64,000 nucleotides of DNA from Phoenix dactylifera (Eukaryota > Streptophyta > Magnoliopsida > Arecales > Arecaceae), in contig NC_052394.1 in the NCBI RefSeq assembly GCF_009389715.1, forward strand, positions 23,190,899 to 23,254,898, given 5' to 3'. Positions 13,301 through 24,200 of the stretch are shown here, one piece after another. The notes below the pieces were generated by a model that did no database searches, had not been told where the DNA came from, and worked only from the letters and a program-made list of their open reading frames with translations. The translations under genes and the position numbers were made by a program. How positions within the stretch are numbered: the stretch's first letter is position 1; each line of letters begins with the position of its first letter.

Positions 13301-16300
13301 CCAACTATTGCCTCAGTTACAACCCTATGATCTGGACTTAAAAATCCTGGTTCTACATTTCTTATAATGTTTAACACTCATCAAGGCATTTGTGTACCTA
13401 AACAGCTTTATTTGCTATGTCCAGTGCTGACCAGTATGGGAGTCGTTTCATACAACAGAAACTTGAAACATCAACCACTGAAGAGAAAAACATGGTTTTT
13501 GAAGAAGTCATCCCTCATGCACTATCACTGATGACGGATGTTTTTGGAAATTATGTGGTCCAAAAGGTGATCCCACCCCCTCTGCAATTAGGTTCTCTAG
13601 TGCTAGTTTTTCATTACTTTTAGGGTGCAATTTTTTTTTATAAAAAAGCTTATGATTTGCCTTTATGTTAGTTTTTTGAGCATGGGAGTTCAGCTCAGAG
13701 AAGGGAATTGGCCAACCAACTTAATGGGCATGTGTTGGCTCTCAGCCTTCAGATGTATGGCTGTCGAGTGATCCAAAAGGTATCTTTAGCTCCATATATA
13801 TTTTTTGGTGAATATGAAGCAGAAACATTATATTAGCTCTTTTTGCTATAACAAATCCTGTTTATGGTGGCTGTTTTTTTTGGTTGTGCCTTAAGTGTTT
13901 TGCTCTTTGCTACTCTGATATCAAGGTGAAATTTGGGATAACTTACATTTTCATATAAATGAATACAGATAGTCATTTCTTATTTGTCTTATTCATACTT
14001 TCTCATCCTGCGTATAATGGATATGTGCTCCTAGATATGCCCAATATTACTGCTAACTGTATGACCTTTTCTCCTAGGAACCCCGCCTTGGTGTGGTGGT
14101 TCTCATCTTTAAAGAATCTTTTATACTTGTTTTACCTGTTATGAGAGAGATAATTTGTTGTGCATGCTTGCCTTCTTAACCCTTCACACAGCCTTTCCCC
14201 CAAAAAGGCCCGAAAAAAAGGCAAATTGCTTTCAGCTTATCCGCTTTTGTGTTTCAACTTGCTTCTACTTATAGCAGGTTTCTCCTCCTGTTTTCTCATC
14301 TTTATTGTTAGGAAGCACTTCCAGCAGCTGTCTCACTGAAGTTATTGTTCATTATGGAATGAATATGGATCCACAGCTCAATAGGCAGTCACAGAGTATA
14401 TGTGTTACTTTGTCTGTTCAAGGTGACCGGACTATAACCAAGAACTACTCTTTTGTAATGATATTTTTCAATCTAGAGCGACCAGAATTGTGAAAAAATT
14501 ATTGAATTAATTAAAAAACAAACCTTAACTCCTTGCTGCTTAAGTAGTTGCCAATTTTTTGTTGTTGTTGTTGTTTGATGCTGCTCTTAATATTCTCAAT
14601 TGATCATAAACGACGTAAAAGGAGCAATGCTGCCTAGCACACAACTTGAGAATTCCCAATCATGAAAATTCTGCCCATTGGTATTTTGCCAAAGTTGACA
14701 TGTGGCTTCATCTGGTTCTTGTTTCAGAGATTCTTTTGAGTTTTCTTTAGCTATTGTCATTTCAGATTTTGGAAGACTGTTGTATATTGGTTCACCTGTT
14801 CAGATTTTTAGTATACCTAATTTTAGAACACAAATTAATCCATTAAGCATGATTTGTGCAGAATATTTTGGACCAGAACACCAGTTAGAAAATCAAGATA
14901 AAATTTTGAGCCCTATTAAGCCGTGCTATCCAAACCTAGCAAGCAGATCTTTTGGGTCCATAAAAATATTCTACGCTTAAAAGAAATCAATCTTTTCTGA
15001 GGGAACACAAATAAGTGGTCAGAAATGTTTCTGTAAGAAATAGGAAGGTGCTTTAACGAGCATGTCTTGGACTCTTGTGTGGTTGTGTGGCAGAGGTGAA
15101 ACTTTAGAAGAATTTTACTTGCTGATGGGCTAATACTTGTGAAGGTGGACTTTGGATGAACTCAATCTGGGGCAAGCTGCAAATCTTGATATCAGATGTT
15201 TGAGTGGAGATGGAGAAGATTTATTTGGTGAATTATAAATGACGTGTTGAAATATATATTTTGGTCATTGATGTTCAACACTGAAGTCTATAACACTGCT
15301 TAAGGGGCTAATTATGGTTAAAAATCCATCGAAATGATGTTTTAAAAATAGGATACTATATAGATTTTTGTATGGGTATGTAGAACTTGATTAATATCTT
15401 CAGGTACTCGAATCTCTATATCAGAACCCTTTTCCATTATATTCATAGTCAAGGCATCTCTCTCATTTGAAAGGGAAGCTAGGAAATTCGACCATCAATG
15501 ATAATATCAAGTTATCAACCAACATTTTACCGTACTGTCTGTAAGTTGTTCTATTCACTTATAGGTGTTTATATTAAACAAATAATTTTAGTTTAAGAAA
15601 TGGTGAATTTGTAATTTCATTGTGAAGTTCTAATCGTTTGTGACATGTAAAAACATGTTTGGCTGCTGATATCAAGGTCCAGTCTCAGATGTGTGTATTC
15701 TAGCACATCCTTTCTCAGCACACCCACATAACATGAATAAACATGACTGTTTTGTACTCGATTGTTTGAAAAGTCTTTAGATATTTCTCATGTTATATTT
15801 GTCCTACATTAACAAGTAGCTTGGTATATAAATAATGGCCTCAGAAAATTGGGCCATCTGGTCCTTGTTTGCTCAGGTGTGTTATGTCTCATATTAACTC
15901 CGGTTGGTATTATTTTGTTGGCTTCTATCTTTCTCCCCTCATTCTCTTAGCTTCTTGCATGCTAGATAATATTGTAATTATTAGTTGAATGGAGATGGTG
16001 CCCATCTTTTGGGAAAGTTCTGAAAATATCAACTGAACTGACAAAAGTTGTGTTTTTCCGCATTGAACTGCAGAAGAAAGTTCTAAGAATTCCGCTGCTG
16101 TACTTAACTCATCATATTTTTCTGATCTTCCATTTGATCATGCTTGAATTAAATGGATACATATCGATTATAATGCAAATAGATGGCTCAATGTGGGTGC
16201 AAGTCAACTATATGTACATACCATTGCTGCAGGCGATCGAAGTTGTTGATTTGGACCAGAAGACAAAAATGGTTATGGAGCTTGATGGCCACATCATGCG

Positions 16301-19300
16301 CTGTGTACGTGATCAAAATGGAAACCATGTTATTCAAAAATGTATCGAGTGTGTCCCTCAGGATGCCATTCAGTTTATCATCTCAACCTTCTATGATCAA
16401 GTCGTGATTTTATCAACTCATCCATATGGTTGTCGTGTGATACAGGTATGGAATTCATGAACTTTCTTATACTTGCATCGATGCTTAAATTTGTATGTTA
16501 GTCAGTGCTTCATGGACTTAACATTTTGCTTTCCTAACTCAGAGGGTATTAGAGCACTGTGATGATCCTAAAACTCAACAAATTGTGATGGATGAAATTT
16601 TGCAATCTGTTTGCATGTTGGCACAAGATCAGTATGGGAATTATGTTGTCCAGGTTTGTAGCATCTCTGGATTTCTCCAATACGAAGTTTCTCACTGTTC
16701 TATCTGTTAAACTTCTTTACATTACAAGATAAACACATTATGTTCATGTTATGTGGATCGATAGCTTTTCTGTGAATTTTCCTGATGATCATTAAGCATT
16801 TAAATTCTTTTCTTTTGTAATTTTGCATGATATTGTTTTTCATAAGTTAATAGTTATAATGAAATTCCACCCATTCTGTGACTCTCTAAATATTGTCATT
16901 GCTTGCCTAAGATGATTGTATTTAACTAAACCAAAAGGACATCTTTTATTTAATATTACCATCAGCTGCAAACATTGACAATGCGAATATACAGTTAACT
17001 CGAACAGTATTCTTGCATGTTAATGTTTGGCTTACAGAACATACATCCTTGGCATACATACTTCCATTCAAGGTTGGTCCTGCTATAATCCCCATTGATT
17101 GGAGGCTTCTCCAAGAACTTGCCACTAACCTCTTGAAAGAGGCCATTATTTTGAAGATCTGTTTCTATCTTCGACCAAGATCTCCTTCTAAACTTGTCTT
17201 TGTTTCGCAAATCAAGTGGGCTGTATTTTTAACCACCTCATGATAAGCACATATTACATTCTTCCAAGTAGTCAAAATTCTATTCTGTACTGGTGGACAT
17301 TTTATCTAGTGTCATGATATTGTGACTGAACTTAAGCAATCTATTTCAACCCCTTCAGCATTTTGTTAAAGAGATCCTACGAAGCTCGGATGGAGGCAGC
17401 AAGGGTATGCTTTTCTTTTTGACACTTTACATGATGTAAAGAAAAAGGCACTTTGACATATGAACCAGATATTGCCGCCTGTTACATTGCATTGCTATCA
17501 AAAATATCCAGTTTCTTTATGCGATGCATTCTTTGACACAGCTGCTTTGCCTTGTCAAACTTCTAATGTTTACTGGCTTGGCTTCATTGTTGCTTTGTTG
17601 AAATTTGTTTTGTGCCTAGAATATATAGTGTCTTCAGATCTGCATGGCTTACATTTGTATCTCTTTATCTCTTTGGTCTGATATCTATTTCATTGTAGCA
17701 TAATGTATGAGTTCCACCAGACTATGTTGTTATGGAGTCTTCTTGGTTTGTACTGTGTGCTATTATGGATCCTCTCACTTCTATATTGCTTGAATTGTAA
17801 CAGCATGTGTTGGAGCATGGAAAACCTCATGAGCGATCTGCCATTATCAAGAAATTAGCTGGACAGATAGTTCAGATGAGCCAACAGAAGTTTGCATCAA
17901 ATGTCGTTGAGAAGTGTTTGACTTTTGGTGGCCCCGAAGAGCGTCAAATTTTGGTAAACGAGATGCTTGGCTCCACTGATGAAAATGAGCCACTCCAGGT
18001 TTGTTGTTGTTGTCTTTTATTATGAGTTATGGCATGATTATGGTAACATTATCCATCTCTCCTGGAAAACCAAGGCATGAGATCAAGTGTTCTGCCTGCC
18101 TTGTGTTGAGCATGTCTTTGGGCTTTGGCTACAGCTTTAATGGCTTCACTTTATTGTTTTCCTATGCAGTGAGAAATTTCCACTATTTTTCTTATTCATT
18201 CAGTAATTTTCAGTTTCACTTTAGCAAGCTCCACATTATGAGCATATCCTGACTTCCTCTTTATGAATGCTACATCATTGTTTTCATACAATATTTGAAT
18301 TTACATATGTTTTAAAGTTGACCGGTCCTCTGCAGTGTTGAACGATTTTGTCATTCTCGTTAAAAGCTTTGCTTTCCTACGTGATACATAAACTGTGAGC
18401 AATACCTTTTGCTCAATCATGCTGTATCTATAGTGAAAAAGAGAAGGGAGAAAAAGTTACGAAAAATTGACAAATATTTACCACTTCAGAGTTTCAAAGT
18501 TACAGATATACTGCAGTTCATGCTTTAGGCGCTCAGAAAATGAGAAACAAAGGAAAAATCTCTATTTGGTCTGAATTGTTTGGTTATAGTTCACTAAATG
18601 ATGTTGTCGCTACCTATCAACAACAGAGAGGAAAAATCTCTATTTGGAGACAATCATATATGGCTTGTTCCTTGTAATTTAAGAATCATTTCCTACTAAT
18701 GGAAAAATACACTTTTGGTTGATAACTATTCATCGATGAAAAAGAAAAAATAGATACTTGTTTATGGGAACATTTAGGCATCTCACTTATACGCTCTCCC
18801 TTTTCCCTGTGTGAATGGCAGGCCATGATGAAAGATCAATTTGCTAACTATGTTGTACAGAAAGTATTGGAGACTTGTGATGATCAGCAACGCGAGTTGA
18901 TCCTTTCACGAATAAAGGTCCACTTGAATGCGCTGAAGAAATATACTTACGGAAAGCATATAGTTGCTCGTGTAGAGAAACTCGTTGCAGCTGGGGGTAA
19001 TGCATACTTCTCTTTGCTATTACTTTCACTTCGTGAATCTATATCTCCCTTTGTGCTCAAAAGAAAAGCCACCTTTTGGATTTTACATAAGTTCTACCAT
19101 CATGCGACTTCTGGAGTGCATGCTTACTATTCCATCTTTTCTGCATGAACTTTGCATAAAGCGATGGTGGTTCTGTTTCTACGAGCTTATCCCTTGCATT
19201 TATATTTCTAGTGCCTCCTTTTGATCTCCCACAGCCTCTTTAATACTTGGCCAGTCTAATGGGTTTTTCTTTCTTTCTTTCTTTCACAGAAAGGAGGATT

Positions 19301-19327
19301 GGACTGCAGTCCCCATATTCCTCTTAG
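4385..19327 (+). CDS. PUM: Pumilio-family (PUF) RNA-binding protein, nine exons
   Basis: Sequence-specific RNA-binding repressor that acts on mRNA 3' UTRs in the cytoplasm. Exons: 4385-5020, 10555-12065, 13425-13566, 13672-13779, 16233-16445, 16543-16653, 17804-17998, 18822-18996, 19290-19327; all phases close, giving 1042 residues ending QSPYSS, as in plant Pumilios. The first two exons (about 715 residues) encode the low-complexity NABP-type N-terminal region; the rest encodes eight PUF repeats. The base-reading triplets are visible: S/R/Q (repeat 1), N/Y/Q, C/R/Q, N/H/Q, C/R/Q, N/Y/Q, S/N/E (repeat 7) and N/Y/Q (repeat 8). By the PUF code this predicts the canonical UGUANAUA target. The ATG at 4385 opens the conserved N-terminus. 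Intron 1 is 5.5 kb, intron 2 carries a DNA transposon, and intron 4 is 2.45 kb. It belongs to the Arabidopsis APUM1-6 type; exact orthology is not resolved. Confidence 0.93.
7265..7520. repeat. Degenerate GGTACCATAC-type repeat in Pumilio intron 1
   Basis: This stretch contains several diverged copies of short motifs such as GGTACCATAC, CATATAGTA and their inverted forms. Comparable GGTACC-rich, CGGTA-rich sequence makes up the ends and flanks of the DNA element at 53953-55840 and the ends of the one at 12157-13076. It is probably a decayed relative or a solo end of that repeat group; clear boundaries are not visible. Confidence 0.4.
9834..10071. repeat. 119-bp tandem duplication in Pumilio intron 1
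   Basis: Two adjacent copies begin AACTTTTGA at 9834 and 9953. They share long blocks, including GATTTTGTCATTGTGG and TCTCATGATATGTATTCCAA. The copies differ at scattered positions. The repeat lies entirely within the first intron and has no coding potential. Confidence 0.85.
12157..13076 (+). mobile_element. Non-autonomous DNA transposon in Pumilio intron 2
   Basis: The ends carry imperfect inverted repeats (GGACCGCCGAACCG on the left; GGTTTGCCGAACCG from the inverted right end, 11 of 14 matching). A perfect 13-bp direct repeat, TTAGATAATACCA, occurs at 12144-12156 and 13077-13089 and is a candidate target-site duplication. The exact boundary is uncertain because the second family member shares a few of these bases. 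The roughly 920-bp interior has no transposase. It matches, in opposite orientation, both outer parts of the longer element at 53953-55840, so it appears to be an internally deleted derivative. It leaves the flanking splice sites untouched. Confidence 0.7.
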
Positions 19328-19690
19328 ATGGCATAGGAACGAAGTTGTACAGCTAACTGAGGCTAGTGTGAGCTCCCTCTTTTATCTATTTAGTGGGCAG
19401 GTACAAGCTGGCTGGAAATAAAAATGTTGCTTGTACTGGAAACTGTACATTCTGTAGTTCGAGGTTATAGTTTATATGCCAAGCCTGAGGCTCAGTTGGT
19501 TACCATTACCTGCTGCCCCTGCACAGGAGATAAATGTCTGTACAAGCTTTTATGGTGTAAAGAGATGGTAAAGAAAAGATGCATATGTTACCATGACTGT
19601 ACAAATGTAGCGATGCGGAGAGCTGTCAGTTGTCTAGGACTTAGGACAATCTTAATTCTCTTTGTTTTTTTTTAATTACTCATGGATTTT
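19328..19690 (+). promoter_or_regulatory. Probable Pumilio 3' UTR with clustered UGUA cores
   Basis: The sequence after the stop codon is probably the 3' UTR. An AATAAA lies at 19417-19422, but the transcript may extend to about 19690. Seven UGUA tetramers occur between 19432 and 19613 (19432, 19444, 19453, 19539, 19556, 19598, 19606). None is a full UGUANAUA site; the closest is UGUACAUU at 19444. They could be weak Pumilio sites or far-upstream polyadenylation elements. Confidence 0.45.
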
Positions 19691-21090
19691 ATAGTACATG
19701 ATAGACAATTTTCACATGCAATTTACTTGTTTATGGACAAGCCTTTGGTTTTATTTAGCTTATGATATTCTGCATGGTTGGTTTTATGTATTGCTATATT
19801 GCAGCTGGTGTTTATGAAACTTGCCCAGGTGTTAATGCTTTTCTCTTATGCTTGTTTCGCCGGTATTTTCTTTTGAAAGTTCTTCTATTGAAACTTTTTC
19901 AAACTCTAGTTTGGTTTTGAAGTTAAAATTATTCGATTTCAAATGGTTTTAGGAAAATGCTGTAGCTTTCTTGTCACTCGCACACTAATGTGGCATGTCA
20001 TGGTTTGGCCACTGTGCCATCCCAAGCTGATGACCTTACTGGGTGAGTAACCATTTAGGGTGTTCATTGATTATCCTCTTGAGCGGCTCAATGCATTTGG
20101 GGGTCTAAGATGAATTCATTGAGGGAGGTTTTTTTATCCATTGTCTTCGAAGCATATTTTGCAGTGGGCTGGCCTAAGATGAGCCTACCAGGGGAGGTTT
20201 TTTTTATTATTTTTTATTTTGTTTTTGGTGGGACTGTTTCAGTTGCTTGAGTATTAAGCCAGCTTTGCTCTTGACTGGAATTTTGTTAAGAACCACCATG
20301 GGTAGCCAAGATCGTTCTTAAATTTATTGTGGGATCCCAAGGATGCAAAGATCTTCCTAGATAAACTAACTTCTCCATGGGTTTGTTCAATAAATTTTCC
20401 TACAATGTAGGTAAAGGTTTTTGAAGAATGAGGGAAAGAACTGCTCGAAAGTTACTAGAAACTCTATTCCGCCAAAACAGAGTTTTTGCTTAGAAGTTTG
20501 AGAGCTATGGAGCAAGGTTAAAACTAGCTGTCTTGGTACCATTATGCGTTATTTAATTCATATCTTGTTATAATAGAGGCAACGTGAGGCTAATAGCTTA
20601 TGTTTCATAACTTAATCTCAAAAAATAATATTTTTAAATTGAAATCTTCATGCCAATTTGGAAAAAAAAATTATTTAATTTGTGTATGGTGACTTGAAAA
20701 GATCATAAAATTATAATCTTAATGGGAACTCATAAACAAGTAGCATTGCATTTCCACATAAGCTTATTCCAATGCTCATATATTATTAATTTTTAATGGT
20801 TTTGGAGGAGTTCCGTTAGCTGGCGTAGATCGGCGTTATGGGTACCCCCGTGAGGGAGAGACGGAGATCGTCAGATCGGACCCGGATGGAACTAATGGAC
20901 CGTCAAGATTTGTGCCCGCTGAGGCGTGATGTCGCGGATGGATATTGATTGGGACATCATCATGTCCCTCGCTGACTGGCAGTATCAATCTGACGATCGT
21001 GGTCTTGGAAGTCAACGTTGAGCCGTATGATCTTGATCAAACAGTAGAAGTTCTCCACTCTCCCGAATTCGGGGAAAGGCGGTTTATTCG
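19691..21090. other. Intergenic region between the Pumilio gene and FES1A
   Basis: No coding region was recognised. The left part is AT-rich. Around 20100-20210 a motif close to CTAAGATGA followed by GGGAGGTTTTTTT occurs twice, about 75 bp apart. From about 20800 the sequence becomes GC-richer and probably forms the FES1A promoter. Confidence 0.5.
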
Positions 21091-21094
21091 CCGC

Positions 21095-21100
21095 TATAAA
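21095..21100 (+). promoter_or_regulatory. TATA box of FES1A
   Basis: TATAAA lies 121 bp upstream of the FES1A start codon in a GC-rich context. This predicts transcription starting near 21125-21130 and a 5' UTR of roughly 90 nt. A telo-box-like AGGGTTT follows at about 21144. I looked for canonical heat-shock elements nearby and found no complete GAAnnTTCnnGAA array. Confidence 0.6.
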
Positions 21101-21220
21101 TCGGGACCCTTCTGCCGGCTTCGCTCCGCAGGGCAAAAAAACTAGGGTTTGATAGAGGGGAGAGAAGAAGAGATCGTTTCATCCGTTCCTAATTTGATTC
21201 TTCGCGAGTGATAAGAATCG

Positions 21221-24200
21221 ATGGCGAACGATGGCTTGAAATGGGAGGGATTGCTTAAGTGGAGCCTCGGTCATGCCGATGGGACCAAACCCTCCCACAA
21301 TCTCAGGTATTCTACAGTTTAATTCTTAACTTCCTATTCTTTAGTTTGAGGGTTTAAGGTGTACCGGATCTTCCTTGCTAATGTTTTTTTTTCCTCCTGT
21401 TCTTAGTTTTTCAAGTGGCTTTGGTGAAGATTAAAAATTGTTTTTTTCGACTTTCTAGAAAAACTTTTTACATCGATTGGTGTATGTTTGAGCTTTATAT
21501 ATATATATATATATAAATGTGTTGTTTTAATTGTTCGAGGTCAGTGAGGAGGATCGGAACTGGTTCATGGAGGCGATGCAAGCCCAGACGGTTGATGTTG
21601 TGAAACGAATGAAGGAGATTACTCTTGTTATGAATACTCCGGAGGACGTTTTGGAGGCTCAGGGCGTCACGCCAGAAAATATTGAAGGTATATTATATGC
21701 ACCGAGCTTAATTGTCTTTTTTGTATGGATATTAGTTTCATTATTAAGTGCTCAACTCGTTGTGTCATAGTTTTGGTAGGTGAAGAGATCCCCTGAAGAA
21801 AATAGGAAAATAGATCTTAAGAATTTTAGCTAGTAGCTTGGGGCATTCATAAAGAACTTAGGGGTTTATCCACTTGGATTGAACCCTGGCTTTCCCCTTT
21901 TAGGTAGCGTTTGGCGGCCTAAATACGATCACCAAGGTGATCTTAGATCATTTGTGATCCTTATTCTAGAGTAATTTGATCCTCGATGATCTAAGATCAT
22001 CGAGTTTGGTATGCTATATTCCAAGATCAGTGAATCAAGATCCTCAAATATCCACAAGTTACCTATTTGGTATTTCATGGGAATCAAGATCACTGATGAT
22101 GTAATACCAAAACTATCCCTTATATATTTTATAAAAATATTTATTAATCATATGAAACATATTATTATAAATCATTAATATATTTGTTAATATATTAATT
22201 ATTAATGTATTTCATAAAATATATTTTTTAATCTACAAATGATCAATCCTATAAAAAATATATTAATTGCTATCATAGAATTAATATTTTCATTTAGACA
22301 TATAATATATTATTATCGTAATATTAGTATTTATTTTGGTTAGGAAGATAAGGTAAATAGAAATAATAAATTAAAAAAATTCATGATATAAATATAAAGT
22401 ATAATAATATGTTTCTATCATAACTTAAAATTATAATTGAATAATAATATGGCAATAATATAATTGATAATATATTACAATATAATATATATATCATAAG
22501 TACAATATATGTAATATCAATATAATACAATGTATAGTATTAGTATAATATATTAGGTGCATCGATATGTCAATTTTTTTGCTGGACTAAGTTATATTTT
22601 TATCCTGAAATTTCAATCCAGAATCACTGCTTTAGAATGATCTTGGATACCGGACTTCAAGGATGTGTTTTCCATCATTGGGTTGGTTGGTGATTTGAGA
22701 AGTGGGGGTGATTTGGGATCACTACCATGTAGGATCACAATGATGCAACTAAATACAATGATCTTTTTACCTTCACCCACGTCACCTTTGATCTTGGGAT
22801 AATCACCCCATACATGAGTCTGTTTGCATTGTCCAAAGTAATGGGCAACTGAACTACCAAAGATGAATGCAGAAAAAGAAAGTGAAAAACAAAGGTTACT
22901 GGAAGCAACGAGTTATTTTATCACATTTCTCTTCTTAACTTATCACAAGTTTTTAAGACTTCCTTTTCTTATGCTGATTCAACAAGAGATGATTGCTTAC
23001 TACTTCCAAGGGCGTGCGGCCGGTTGTAGGTTTATCTTGGTATATTCTTAGCTCCAATTCATGAGCATGAAACATGCCAATTCTTTTATTTCTTAGAACA
23101 TACATGATTCAGATGCAGTCATTTACACAAAGAAATTTAAATATTCTCTTTAATCAAAAAGAGTAAAAGAAAGCGGGTAAGAGTTTCATTTCTTTAAGAT
23201 GGATGTAATTGAACATAATTTTGGTTGGCATCCCTTGCTTTACTGTATTTCTGATGGAAACATACTTTCTTTGTATTTGTGGAAGATCTAAGGTGATTTC
23301 TTCTCCGCTGTTCAACTAAAGGTTTGCTTCTTGTCTTTTGGTACACTTTCAAGAAGTAAATGAATCTAGAAAGTATTGACATATTCCCTAGAAAGGGAAG
23401 GTTGGTTGACTTATGGGCAGAAGTTTAGGACCTGAAAGGCCGGCAGATGTCTATTTTCACTTTTCTATTTTTGTAAAGGCTGTTTTCACCTTTCACTAGG
23501 GTCTAATTTGGAGAAGTTATAGTGAATTGTTTTATTTTATTTATTTCATGTTTAGCTTAAGGGAAATAGTAACATGTGGGAAAAGGAGTGCTCTTTATAT
23601 GATGAAGGTAATAGAAGACAGGATCCTTTATATGTGCCGTTCATCATTTTCTTTCCATGAAGGCAGTAGAAGATACATGACTAAATTTTCTGTAAAGCTA
23701 GTGTCTGCTAATAGATGAGGATCAAAATCATTTTTTTTTCAAAAAAGATGAAGATCAAAATAATGTTCACTTTAAAAATCAATGACAACTGGGTGGCATT
23801 AGGTCTATTGGTTTATTTTATATTTAGTTTAGAGGGAACATCAAGTTTGAGATTGATCAAAATATGTTAGACATAACAGACATCCATGGGTGTTTAAAAA
23901 TGTATGGCTTTAGTTTATTCATTTTATTCTGTATCTGCTACACCATTTATTGTTGTTTTCCTTTTTTCTCTTCATTTTCTTAGACAATCAATAACCATTT
24001 GACTCATTTCTGCAGACATGTTGGATGAGCTAGGAGAGCATGTTGAATCTATTGACATGGCTAATGGTAAATTTCTCATTGTCTTTTCTTCCCTTTCTGT
24101 ACATTGTTTTCTTGTCTTTTTGTTTGTGTCTGCATGCGCATGCCTATTTGCATGCTTATGGGTGGATTGGTTAAACATGTGATAAGGTGCCTGATGTTGT

